DNA of 64,000 bases, from NCBI GenBank assembly GCA_902780385.1, contig CACZFF010000036.1:1-64000 (forward strand), in the 5' to 3' direction. The stretch comes from an uncultured Lachnospiraceae bacterium. Its GTDB lineage: Bacteria; Bacillota; Clostridia; Lachnospirales; Lachnospiraceae. Made by a program: the position numbers and the translations under genes. How positions within the stretch are numbered: the first letter of the stretch is position 1; every line of letters starts with the position of its first letter. Below, one piece after another: positions 42,658-52,256 of the stretch. The notes below the pieces were generated by a model. That model made no database searches. It was not told where the DNA came from and worked only from the letters and a program-made list of their open reading frames with translations.

Positions 42658-43299
42658 TCAGATCAGACCCAGTTCGCCCAGCATTTTGCGTAGTGCCTGG
42701 CCTCTATGGCTGATGCTGTTTTTTTCCTCCGGAGAGATCTCGGCGCTGGTTTTTCCGTACTGAGGAAGATAGAAGAAGGGATCATAGCCGAAGCCGTTTT
42801 CTCCGGCTATGGAGTGGCCGATCCTGCCTTCCATGGCGCCGCGCACGACGCGGGACTGTCCATCAGGAAGAATTGCAGCGACGGCTGCTACGAAACGTGC
42901 TGTGCGCTTTTCATCGGGCACGTCTTTCATCAGGTCCAGAATGTGCTCCATGCGCAGGCGGTAATCGGTGTCGTAGCCCATATAGCGGGCAGAATGGACG
43001 CCCGGAGCCCCGTCAAGGGCATCGATGACAAGGCCGGAGTCATCGCTCATGACGATTCGGGTCGTGTTTTCGGGAACGGGGCGGGAGAGGAGAAGGTCAT
43101 ATACGGCCTGAGCTTTAATGAGGGCATTGTCCTCAAAATCGGCGCCGTTTTCTTCCGGGTCTGCCACGACATCTGCTTCGCGCATGGAGAGGACTTCAAT
43201 ATTTTCCGCATTGCGGCCGGCAGCCACGATCTCCTTGATCTCACGGATCTTTCCCTTGTTTCCTGTTGCAAAAATAATCTGGTATTTGTTCTTTTCCAT
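42658..43299 (-). CDS. rdgB: Non-canonical purine NTP pyrophosphatase (RdgB/HAM1)
   Basis: A 213-residue Maf/Ham1-type enzyme that removes dITP and XTP. N-terminal FATGNKGKIREI (substrate Lys), then SDDSGLVIDALDGAPGVHSARY and the C-terminal NSISHRGQALRKM. Start ATG behind GAAAGAAG. The THUMP methyltransferase gene lies upstream on the same strand, separated by tandem repeats. Confidence 0.95.
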   Translation of the reverse strand: MEKNKYQIIFATGNKGKIREIKEIVAAGRNAENIEVLSMREADVVADPEENGADFEDNALIKAQAVYDLLLSRPVPENTTRIVMSDDSGLVIDALDGAPGVHSARYMGYDTDYRLRMEHILDLMKDVPDEKRTARFVAAVAAILPDGQSRVVRGAMEGRIGHSIAGENGFGYDPFFYLPQYGKTSAEISPEEKNSISHRGQALRKMLGELGLI

Positions 43300-43374
43300 T
43301 ATTGTTCTTCTTTCAATTTGTATTTACACAACAGATGCTCCCCCCTGTGCGGAGGGAGCATTTTATCATTCTCA

Positions 43375-43490
43375 CAAATTCATTCTCCCGGATTCGTTTT
43401 CTCGGATCCATTCTCCTGGATCTATTCTCCCGGATCTATTCTCTGAGATTCATTCTCTGAGATACTTTCTCTCAGACACTTTCTCTGGAA
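43375..43490. repeat. 14-15-bp tandem repeat extending from the methyltransferase stop codon
   Basis: About eight units based on AGAGAATGAATCTC (minus strand), with units of 13-15 bases. The first unit includes the last codons and stop (43472-43474) of the methyltransferase gene; the others lie beyond it. The pattern is like the 18-bp array at the SGNH hydrolase stop. Confidence 0.82.
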
Positions 43491-44695
43491 CCGGTCCTGC
43501 GTCTGGGAGGGCGCGGGCCGGGAAACTGGTAGAAATATGTCTTGAGCATTCCGTTGTAGATTTTCCTGTTCCGGGCAGCCTTTTTGCCGATGGCTTCCTC
43601 ACATCCTTCGTAGGATGTGATCAGGTAGAGGGACCAGGTGTCCATGGCACGGAAGCGCTCCCCCAATGTCTCATACAGTTCCCTGAGGGCATTTGTATTG
43701 ACCCGGGAACGGGCGATGTCATTCTGGTCGGCCTCTGTCAGGGCCTCCGAACCGGGCGACAGGCGCTCGCCGTAGGGCGGGTTTGTGACGATAAAGCCGT
43801 ATTTTTTTGGATGGGAGAGTGCGGAAATCGGGCGTGTCTGGAAGTGGATCAGCTTCTCCACACCCGCAAGCCGGGCATTTTCCCTCGCAGCCGCGATCGC
43901 TTCAGGGTCAATGTCATATCCCTGCAGGTCTGTATCCACTGACAGGTCGATCATATCCCTTGCCTCTTCACGCGCATCTGCCCAGACATTCGAAGGAATG
44001 ATCTCTGTCCAGTCTTCGGCGATGAAATGCCGGTAGAGGCCGGGGGCGATATTGGCGGACATGAGCGCTGCCTCGATCAGGAAGGTGCCGCTGCCGCAGA
44101 AGGGATCCACCAGGACTCTGCCGGGCTGCCAGGGGGTCAGCATGAGCAGACCTGCAGCCAGATTTTCAGCGATCGGCGCCTTGACTTTCATGCGGCGGTA
44201 TCCGCGCTTGTGCAGAGAATCGCCGGAAGTGTCGATAGCCGCAGTGACCTCATCCTTGTAGATGAATACCCGCACCGGATAGTCGGAACCGGTCTCCGGG
44301 AAATAGTCGATGGGATATTTCTGCTTCATGCGCTCGACCATGGCCTTCTTCATGACCGACTGGATATCAGAGGGGGAGAATACCTTGCTCTTGATGCTGG
44401 CGGCTTTTTTGATCCAGAAACGGGATTCCCTGGGCAGGAACTGCTCCCATGGCAGGGACATGGTCCCCTGGAAGAGCTCCTCAAAGTTTTCCGCATGAAA
44501 AGACCCCACTTTGAGCAGGATCCGCTCGGCGGTCCGCAGGCATATATTGGCGCGGGCGATGGCTTCTTCATCCCCGATAAAAGTGACTCTGCCATCGGTC
44601 ACTTCTGTTACGTCGTATCCGATTTCATAGATCTCGTTCTTGACTACGCTCTCCATGCCGAAATGACAGGGCGCGATCAGTTCAAACTGACGCAT
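43472..44695 (-). CDS. THUMP-domain class I RNA methyltransferase (RlmL/YpsC-like)
   Basis: A 407-residue predicted 23S rRNA guanine-N2 methyltransferase. An N-terminal ferredoxin-like plus THUMP region (about 1-165), then a Rossmann methyltransferase: DPFCGSGTFLIEAAL binds SAM and TNPPYGERL is the catalytic NPPY motif. The C-terminus is Arg/Pro-rich and flows into a tandem repeat. Start ATG has AAGGATG about 9 bases upstream. Confidence 0.93.
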   Translation of the reverse strand: MRQFELIAPCHFGMESVVKNEIYEIGYDVTEVTDGRVTFIGDEEAIARANICLRTAERILLKVGSFHAENFEELFQGTMSLPWEQFLPRESRFWIKKAASIKSKVFSPSDIQSVMKKAMVERMKQKYPIDYFPETGSDYPVRVFIYKDEVTAAIDTSGDSLHKRGYRRMKVKAPIAENLAAGLLMLTPWQPGRVLVDPFCGSGTFLIEAALMSANIAPGLYRHFIAEDWTEIIPSNVWADAREEARDMIDLSVDTDLQGYDIDPEAIAAARENARLAGVEKLIHFQTRPISALSHPKKYGFIVTNPPYGERLSPGSEALTEADQNDIARSRVNTNALRELYETLGERFRAMDTWSLYLITSYEGCEEAIGKKAARNRKIYNGMLKTYFYQFPGPRPPRRRTGSRESV

Positions 44696-44779
44696 AGGTC
44701 ACATCCTTCCCGGATCATCTGCAAGGGCACAAACCTTTTGAGAGTGCCTCAACTGCTCATGCGGCGGGGTTTTTTCAAC

Positions 44780-44805
44780 TAATAATCACTATTAATAATC
44801 ACTAT
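44780..44805. repeat. 13-bp tandem duplication in the methyltransferase upstream region
   Basis: TAATAATCACTAT at 44780-44792 and again at 44793-44805. Next to it, GATTTCAG/CTGAAATC forms a small hairpin near 44824-44846. The rest of 44696-45163 has no gene; it contains weak imperfect CTGAATACTGCGG-type repeats near 45040-45090. Confidence 0.6.
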
Positions 44806-45163
44806 GTATGAAAAAACACCCTGATTTCAGCGTAATACTGAAATCGGTCATGATGAGTTGTATAAAACTTTATTTGATGCAACTGGCTTGTGCGTAAAAA
44901 ATCCCTGATGATAATTTTACCTTATAAAAAGCAAGTTGTAAACGAATTCGGTAAAAAAGCACTATAATCCATGGTAAAAAAACATCTTTTGTCCAAGGAT
45001 TCTCTCCATGGAGCGGAGCCGCATACTACGGTCATGTACTATAGCCGAATACTGGCTGAATACTGCGGCCGGATACTGCGTATGGATAAAACTGCGCATC
45101 ATGCAGCCTGCCTGTGATACAATAAAAGTGCAGATGAAAACAGCGGGCCAGGAGCGGGTAAGC

Positions 45164-45216
45164 GCGGCAGCACACGTTTTTTCATCATATATGTTTGTGA
45201 ACAGGAGGTCATAGCC
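45164..45216 (-). repeat. 54-bp dispersed repeat, copy 2
   Basis: The reverse complement closely matches 5833-5886. Its outer end provides the AGGAGGT ribosome binding site candidate for the HAD gene. Confidence 0.75.
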
Positions 45217-45222
45217 AAAGGT

Positions 45223-46047
45223 ATGAAGAGGGAAAAAATCAGTCTGATCGCTCTGGATATGGACGGGACACTTCTGATGTCCGACAAGAGTATTCATCCG
45301 GACACGATCTCGGATATCGCCTTTGCCGCGGAGCAGGGGGTCCGGATGGTCTACTGTTCAGGAAGGGATATTGTTGAACTGGAACCATACACAGGCGATC
45401 TTCCGCAGATCCGCTACGGAATCTGCACCAGCGGCTCGGTCGTCTATGATTTTCAGGAGAAAAAGAATATCTTCCGGCTTGCCGTTCCGCAGGAGACCGT
45501 GCTGGAGATCATCCGCCTGGTGGGGGAAAAGACCGGCATGATCCATTTTCTGGGAGACGGAAAATCGATCACATGCAGGGAACAGATCGAACATATGGAA
45601 GATTACCGGATGGGAATCTATAAAGAGCTGTATCGCCGTGTCGCAACCGCTGTAGAGAGCATGCAGGAGGAGGCTCTGCGCCACGATTCGATCGCCAAGG
45701 TGAATATTTATTTCCGCTCGGCAGAGGATCGGGACATGGCCTTTCAAAAGCTGAAACACCTGCCCCTGAGCTTTGCCCGCGCGGAGGAGACTTCTCTGGA
45801 AATGACCGCCCCCGGCGTCTCCAAGGCGCTTGGACTGGAAAAGCTTGCGGAGCATCTGGGAATTCCCATGGAGGAGACCGCGGGTATCGGCGATTCCGAC
45901 AACGACAGTGCGGTCCTGAAGGCGGCGGGGCTCTCCGTCGCCATGGGAAACGCGGAAGATAAGATCAAAGAGATGTGCGACCTGCTGACAGATGACAATG
46001 ACCACAACGGTGTAGGCAAGGCGATCCGGCAGATTATCGGCGCATAG
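45223..46047 (+). CDS. Cof-type HAD-superfamily phosphatase
   Basis: A 274-residue HAD hydrolase with a C2-type cap. Motif I LDMDGTLL has catalytic Asp12 and Asp14; motif IV GIGDSDNDSAVLKAAG; the substrate-cap region is between. Relatives dephosphorylate sugar phosphates, FMN or pyridoxal phosphate; substrate not predictable. The UvrA homologue follows after 39 bases. Confidence 0.9.
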   Translation: MKREKISLIALDMDGTLLMSDKSIHPDTISDIAFAAEQGVRMVYCSGRDIVELEPYTGDLPQIRYGICTSGSVVYDFQEKKNIFRLAVPQETVLEIIRLVGEKTGMIHFLGDGKSITCREQIEHMEDYRMGIYKELYRRVATAVESMQEEALRHDSIAKVNIYFRSAEDRDMAFQKLKHLPLSFARAEETSLEMTAPGVSKALGLEKLAEHLGIPMEETAGIGDSDNDSAVLKAAGLSVAMGNAEDKIKEMCDLLTDDNDHNGVGKAIRQIIGA

Positions 46048-46086
46048 TCTGCTGATTCAGGTAAGACTTATAACGAAAGGGGCATC

Positions 46087-48609
46087 ATGGCGAAAGACAA
46101 AAAAATGCTCCCGCGAAATATGGAGGTGCGGGGGGCACGTGTACATAACCTGAAAAATATAGATGTGGATATTCCGCTGAACACAATCACGGCGATCGCG
46201 GGCGTCTCGGGATCGGGTAAATCCTCCCTTGCTCTGGGGGTTCTTTATGCGGAGGGATCCAGACGCTATCTGGAATCTCTTTCAACTTATACCCGCCGCA
46301 GGATGACACAGGCCGCACGGGCGCATGTGGACGATGTCCGCTATGTTCCTGCCTCGCTGGCGCTTCACCAGCGCCCCGGTGTCCCCGGGATCCGCTCTAC
46401 CTTCGGGACCATGACAGAGCTGCTCAACAGCCTGCGCCTCATGTTCTCGCGTCTTGCCAGCCACCGCTGCCCCAACGGCCACTATGTAGAGCCTTCCATG
46501 GATGTGGCGGCCATGCGGGAGACCATCTGTCCGGTCTGCGGTGCGGGCTTTTACGGGCCGGGAGCAGAGGAACTGGCCTTCAACAGCAGCGGGGCATGTC
46601 CCACCTGCGGCGGTACCGGAATCACCCGCACAGTCGACGAGTCAACCCTTGTGCCCAATGAGGAGCTGACCATCGACGAGGGCGCGGTCGTGGTCTGGGG
46701 GACCCTCATGTGGTCCCTGATGAAGGATGTGTGCCGCGAGATGGGCGTGCGGACGGATGTGCCCTTCAAAGACCTCACTGCGGAAGAAAAGGAGATGGTC
46801 TATCACGGCCCCGCCGAGAAGAAGCATATCTTTTATATGAATCCGCAGACAAAGCAGACTGCTGAAATGGATTTTACCTATTTCAATGCGGTCTATACCG
46901 TGGAAAATGCCCTGTCCAAGGTCAAGGACGAGAAGGGCATGAAGCGGATCGAACGCTTCCTCAAGGAGGGAGTCTGCCCGGATTGCCAGGGGACACGGCT
47001 TTCCGAGGCATCCAGGGCGCCCCGTCTGCGGGGGATCGGCCTCGACCAGGCGACTGCCATGACCCTCTCGGATCTCATTCCCTGGGTCAAAGGAGTGCCC
47101 GGATCCCTGCCCGAACCCATGCGTCCCATGGCTCAAAATATCGTGGAATCCTTTTTGGACACCTCTGTGCGGCTGATGGACCTTGGGCTGGGTTATCTTT
47201 CCCTGGACCGAGCAGCATCGACACTGTCCACCGGAGAGCGCCAGCGGGTGCAGCTGGCCAGAGCAGTCCGCAACCGGACCACAGGCGTCCTCTATGTACT
47301 GGATGAGCCCTCCATAGGCCTGCATCCCTACAACCTGAAGGGCCTGACCGGTGTCATGGATGACCTTGCGGCGGACGGCAATACAGTGGTAGTCGTGGAT
47401 CACGATACACAGGTACTGTCCCATGCGGACTGGATGATCGAAATGGGCCCCGGAGCCGGCACTGCGGGCGGCACAGTGATCGCAGAGGGCACCATTGAGG
47501 AGATCGAACAGGATCCGGAATCCGTGATCGGCCCCTATCTCTCGGGAGATTTGACAGTACCCTGTAAAAATACAGAAGAAAACCTTTTTTCAAAGGGGAC
47601 CATTCGCATGCAGACCGGCCCGATCCACACGGTGCATCCGCTGGATGTCAGGATTCCCATGGGCAGGCTGACGGTGGTCACCGGCGTCTCCGGCTCCGGC
47701 AAGACGACCATGGTCCTGGAGAGCCTGATCCCTGCCCTTTCCGCTTCAGTGAATGGGAAAAAACTTCCCGTCCATGTGAAATCCATCGAGGCTCCGGGCA
47801 TCCATCAGGTGAAGCTGATCGACGCGACACCCATCGGCATCAATGTGCGCTCCACAGTTGCCACCTATGCAAATGTCCACGATGAACTGCGCAAGATCTA
47901 CGCCCGTACGCCGGATGCGAAGACGCGGGGATACAAGGCGGGAGATTTTTCCTATAATACGGGGAAACTGCGCTGTCCGACCTGCGACGGGACCGGTCAG
48001 ATCTCTCTGGATGTGCAGTTTCTGCCGGATGTCGATATCCCCTGCCCGGACTGCCGCGGCAGGCGTTACCGCAGGGAGGCGCATGACATACTGCGCAGGG
48101 CAAAGAACGGGACTTCCTACAGCCTGCCGGATCTGATGTCCATGAGCGTCGACGAGGCTATGCAAGCATGTTCAGATCTGGCGACAACCCGCAGACGCCT
48201 GCAGGTCCTGCATGATCTGGGTCTGGGTTACCTGACCCTGGGAGAGGAGACACCCGGCCTGTCCGGCGGCGAGGCACAGCGCCTCAAGCTGGCCAGCGAA
48301 ATGGGCAGAGGGCAGGAGGATTCCGTCTTCGTCTTTGATGAACCCACGATCGGCCTTCATCCCAAAGACGTCCGTGTTCTCCTGGAGGTCTTCCGGAGCC
48401 TGCTCGACCACGGCGCCACAGTGATCGTTATCGAGCATGATCTCGATGTGATCCGCAGCGCGGACTACATTGTCGATATGGGTCCCGGAGGAGGCGCAGA
48501 GGGCGGCCGCATTGTAGTGAGCGGAAGACCGGCTGAAATCCGCGCCTGCCCCGAGAGCCTGACCGGACAGAACATGCGCGTTAGCAATGAGCCATGCACG
48601 TCCAACTAA
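46087..48609 (+). CDS. UvrA-like ABC ATPase lacking the UvrB-binding domain (UvrA2 type)
   Basis: An 840-residue double ABC ATPase. First module: GVSGSGKSSLALG, signature LSTGERQRVQLARA, Walker B YVLDEPSIGLHP. Second: GVSGSGKTTMVLE, LSGGEAQRLKLASE, FVFDEPTIGLHP. Zinc cysteines: CPVCG...CPTCGG and CPTCDG...CPDCRG. Between SRRYLESLSTYTRRRM and the first zinc site, the ~120-residue UvrB-binding domain of normal UvrA is absent, as in UvrA2/DrrC-type proteins linked to drug tolerance. AAAGGGG precedes ATG 46087. The last ~11 residues (MRVSNEPCTSN) are encoded by the structured repeat. Confidence 0.92.
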   Translation: MAKDKKMLPRNMEVRGARVHNLKNIDVDIPLNTITAIAGVSGSGKSSLALGVLYAEGSRRYLESLSTYTRRRMTQAARAHVDDVRYVPASLALHQRPGVPGIRSTFGTMTELLNSLRLMFSRLASHRCPNGHYVEPSMDVAAMRETICPVCGAGFYGPGAEELAFNSSGACPTCGGTGITRTVDESTLVPNEELTIDEGAVVVWGTLMWSLMKDVCREMGVRTDVPFKDLTAEEKEMVYHGPAEKKHIFYMNPQTKQTAEMDFTYFNAVYTVENALSKVKDEKGMKRIERFLKEGVCPDCQGTRLSEASRAPRLRGIGLDQATAMTLSDLIPWVKGVPGSLPEPMRPMAQNIVESFLDTSVRLMDLGLGYLSLDRAASTLSTGERQRVQLARAVRNRTTGVLYVLDEPSIGLHPYNLKGLTGVMDDLAADGNTVVVVDHDTQVLSHADWMIEMGPGAGTAGGTVIAEGTIEEIEQDPESVIGPYLSGDLTVPCKNTEENLFSKGTIRMQTGPIHTVHPLDVRIPMGRLTVVTGVSGSGKTTMVLESLIPALSASVNGKKLPVHVKSIEAPGIHQVKLIDATPIGINVRSTVATYANVHDELRKIYARTPDAKTRGYKAGDFSYNTGKLRCPTCDGTGQISLDVQFLPDVDIPCPDCRGRRYRREAHDILRRAKNGTSYSLPDLMSMSVDEAMQACSDLATTRRRLQVLHDLGLGYLTLGEETPGLSGGEAQRLKLASEMGRGQEDSVFVFDEPTIGLHPKDVRVLLEVFRSLLDHGATVIVIEHDLDVIRSADYIVDMGPGGGAEGGRIVVSGRPAEIRACPESLTGQNMRVSNEPCTSN

Positions 48610-48770
48610 AAATACAGGCGCATCGAGCTCGCTCGAAAGCGCCTGTATTTTTAGTTGGACGTATACGGCGAATGCCGCGACAGCGAGCGATCGTAAGATT
48701 GCGAGCCTGTCGGCATGGCTCATTCCGTCCGGCCAAAGGCTGTATTTTTAGTTGGACGTATACGGCGAAT
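48576..48770 (+). repeat. Structured repeat family TTAGCAATGAGCCATGC, copy C
   Basis: Terminal words AATGAGCCATGC (48586-48597) and GCATGGCTCATT (48713-48724) are inverted repeats. Inside, a perfect 24-bp stem (48598-48621 with 48639-48662) encloses TCGAG-CTCG-CTCGA; hairpin 2 is CGATC/GATTG (48688-48692, 48697-48701). A partial second copy of the right half follows to about 48770. The left end is coding sequence of the UvrA-like gene and provides its stop. Confidence 0.88.
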
Positions 48771-48785
48771 GAATTATCAAAAAAA

Positions 48786-48825
48786 GCGCAGGTACCGGAA
48801 AACCGGATGCCTGCGCATTTTTATG
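48786..48825. terminator. Bidirectional terminator between uvrA-like gene and gdhA
   Basis: GCGCAGG-TA-CCGG/CCGG-AT-GCCTGCGC stem (48786-48816) with T-runs on both sides: ATTTTTA to the right, TTTTTTTGATA on the minus strand. It is the natural end for gdhA. Confidence 0.9.
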
Positions 48826-48922
48826 TGTTGATTCAAAAGAAGGCCTTGTGCGGATCTTTTCAGAAGAGTCCGCCGCGTCAATCATATGACGATCTTATGT
48901 AATTATTATGCAATATTGGATA

Positions 48923-50269
<1,347 letters not shown>

Positions 50270-50360
50270 TTAATGTGGTCTGCCGAAAGGCTCCGGTACA
50301 GTAACGGTCAGAGAATGTGCCGTGTGCTGCAAACAGGATCATAGTTCTGATTGGTCCGGA

Positions 50361-50410
50361 ATGTATACAAAGTGTCCGAAATAGCAACATAATGCATTAT
50401 TGTATACAAT
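50361..50410. promoter_or_regulatory. Two TGTATACAA sites in the gdhA leader
   Basis: ATGTATACAA at 50361-50370 and the perfect palindrome ATTGTATACAAT at 50399-50410, both downstream of the gdhA promoter. The shape resembles operators of GntR/FadR-type regulators (B. subtilis GntR has a TTGTATACAA core). Confidence 0.55.
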
Positions 50411-50503
50411 CGACAGGTCAAAAAATTTTTCAGAAACCGATCTGCTGCGGAATTGGAATCGCAAACAGGTTCGTATTTCTTCAAAAAAACAACTATACGT
50501 TGC

Positions 50504-50532
50504 ATTATACTGCCTGAAAAGCCATACGACAA
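50504..50532 (-). promoter_or_regulatory. gdhA promoter
   Basis: On the minus strand TTGTCG (50527-50532), a 17-base spacer, TATAAT (50504-50509). Confidence 0.8.
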
Positions 50533-50590
50533 GAGAAAATTGTAAAAAATCCCCAAAAAATGAATATATGGATATTTGAATTCTGGAATA

Positions 50591-50610
50591 ATTGTATACA
50601 TCGATACAAT
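50591..50610. promoter_or_regulatory. Candidate operator upstream of gdhA
   Basis: ATTGTATACATCGATACAAT, which has the form wTTGTATACAnnGATACAAw, about 60 bases upstream of the gdhA -35 box. The same 20-base form occurs upstream of asnA at 52257-52276. Confidence 0.65.
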
Positions 50611-50658
50611 TTTAAGGCATTTGTTTGAATTTTTACTTTTTCTAATTTTAAGCAAGGG

Positions 50659-51020
50659 TGATTTTTTGTTTTTCTGGTCGTCGGGTCGCTTTGCTTATTC
50701 GAGGCATGCGTGACCTTTTGCTTTTCCAGCCGCCCGGTCGCTTCTGTCTCCCGTCCGCAGTAGTGACCTTTCCCTTTCGGGACATCTATGTCGCTTTGCT
50801 TTTTCAAAACATGCGTGACCTTTTGCTTTTTGAGTCCCTTGGTCGCTTCTGTCTCCCGTCCGCAGTAGTGACCTTTCCCTTTTAAGACATCTATGTCGCT
50901 TTGCTCTTGCGAGGTATGCGTGACCTTTTGCTCTTTGAGTCCCCTGGTCGCTTTGCTGCCTCATCCGCAGTAGTGACCTTTCCCTTTTAAGACATCTATG
51001 TCGCTTTGCTTTTTCAACGG
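50659..51020. repeat. Phased tandem array between asnA and gdhA
   Basis: GTGACCTT occurs at 50710, 50763, 50815, 50868, 50920 and 50973 (degenerate copy at 50659), with steps of 51-53. GTCGCT occurs at 50685, 50737, 50790, 50842, 50895, 50947 and 51000, with steps of 52-53. The two boxes alternate about every 26 bases, and the full sequence repeats every 105. No believable gene is seen in it: the only long frame starts inside the asnA terminator. Confidence 0.85.
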
Positions 51021-51032
51021 TTGATAAAAAAC

Positions 51033-51068
51033 AGGCTGCGGCACCGTTCATAGTCGGTACCGCAGCCT
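51033..51068 (-). terminator. asnA terminator
   Basis: Minus-strand stem AGGCTGCGGTACCG / CGGTGCCGCAGCCT followed by GTTTTTTA, 23 bases after the asnA stop. Confidence 0.9.
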
Positions 51069-51090
51069 AAGAGGCCTTTACAAAAGTCCT

Positions 51091-52101
51091 TTACAGGAGA
51101 CGGATCCCGGCTTCCTGAAGTGCTTTCTCGGTCTCTTCGGGCCAGAGCGAAGACTGGACTTCGCCGATGTGGGCCTTGCGGAGGAAGAACATGCAGATGC
51201 GGGACTGTCCGATACCGCCGCCGATGGTGTAGGGAAGTTCATCGTTCAGGATAGCCTTCTGGAAAGGAAGTTCTGCGCGCTCTTCACAGCCGGCTTTTTT
51301 GAGCTGTTCCGCGAGGGATTTTGCGTCTACGCGGATGCCCATGGAAGAGAGCTCGAGGGCGATATCCAGGACAGGATAGTAGACCAGGATATCCGCGTTC
51401 AGCTGCCAGTCGTCATAGTCCGGGGCGCGTCCGTCATGGGGAGCGCCGCTGCGGAGCTTGTCGCCGATCTGCATGATGCAAACGGCGCCCTTGGCGCGGC
51501 TGATGATGTACTCGCGCTCCTTGGGAGTCTTGTCCGGGAAGCGGGCTTCCAGCTCAGAGGTGGTGATGAAATAGATCTCTCTGGGAAGGGTCTCTTCAAT
51601 ATAGTCGTAGCGGATGGACATATAGCGCTCCGTCATGCGGAGTGCCCTGTAGACATCGCGGACGACCGCCTTGAGGGTCTCGAGGTTTCTGTCCTCTTTG
51701 CGGATGATCTTTTCCCAGTCCCACTGGTCTACATAGATGGAGTGGATATTGTCAGTGATCTCATCGCGGCGGATGGCGCTCATATCGGTATAGAGACCTT
51801 CGCCCACCTGGAATCCGTATTTTTTCAGGGCGTAGCGTTTCCACTTTGCCAGGGACTGTACAACTTCGCCCATGCGGCCGTTCTGTTCCAGGATATCGAA
51901 ATTGACGGGACGCTCGACACCGTTCAGGTTGTCGTTCAGTCCGGAAGAGGGATCGACAAAGAGCGGTGCGGAAACACGCAGGAGATTGAGTCTCTCGGCA
52001 AGCATGCCCTGGAAAAAGTCCTTGACAGTCTTGATGCCGACCTGCGTATCATGCAGATTCAGCGCGGAATGGTAATCTTCGGGAATCATTGTGTTTTTCA
52101 T
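51091..52101 (-). CDS. asnA: Aspartate-ammonia ligase (asparagine synthetase A)
   Basis: A 336-residue class II tRNA-synthetase-like enzyme that makes asparagine from aspartate, ammonia and ATP. Core text: DPSSGLNDNLNGVERPV, YTDMSAIRRDE, YVDQWDWEKII and the C-terminal GGGIGQSRICMFFL. ATG at 52099-52101 is behind AGGAGGAAAA; an upstream frame to 52146 lacks support. It uses free ammonia, in keeping with neighbouring gdhA, and shares that gene's candidate operator. Confidence 0.97.
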   Translation of the reverse strand: MKNTMIPEDYHSALNLHDTQVGIKTVKDFFQGMLAERLNLLRVSAPLFVDPSSGLNDNLNGVERPVNFDILEQNGRMGEVVQSLAKWKRYALKKYGFQVGEGLYTDMSAIRRDEITDNIHSIYVDQWDWEKIIRKEDRNLETLKAVVRDVYRALRMTERYMSIRYDYIEETLPREIYFITTSELEARFPDKTPKEREYIISRAKGAVCIMQIGDKLRSGAPHDGRAPDYDDWQLNADILVYYPVLDIALELSSMGIRVDAKSLAEQLKKAGCEERAELPFQKAILNDELPYTIGGGIGQSRICMFFLRKAHIGEVQSSLWPEETEKALQEAGIRLL

Positions 52102-52256
52102 GATTTTCCTCCTCATACGCCTCATATATGTACACTGTGGCTGCAAGTGATACTTGCGCCACGCCAGAGGTATTTTCTCAGGTTACTGCCGCGTCCTCGA
52201 GGGGGCGCAAACAATAATGTATATAGTTAACACCATTCTTTCAAAAAATGCAATAC

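Noticed and set aside
50659-51020. CRISPR array
   Set aside because: Spacing is regular, but the shared words are short, the spacers themselves repeat every 105 bases, and there are no cas genes.
50695-51051. A 118-codon repeat protein on the minus strand with 35-residue units
   Set aside because: Its start lies in the asnA terminator hairpin, there is no ribosome binding site, and composition is Arg/Lys/His-rich without a known fold.
51169-52230. Open frame antisense to asnA, also frames antisense to ddh, ppaC and the alcohol dehydrogenase
   Set aside because: Shadows of well-identified genes with no independent support.
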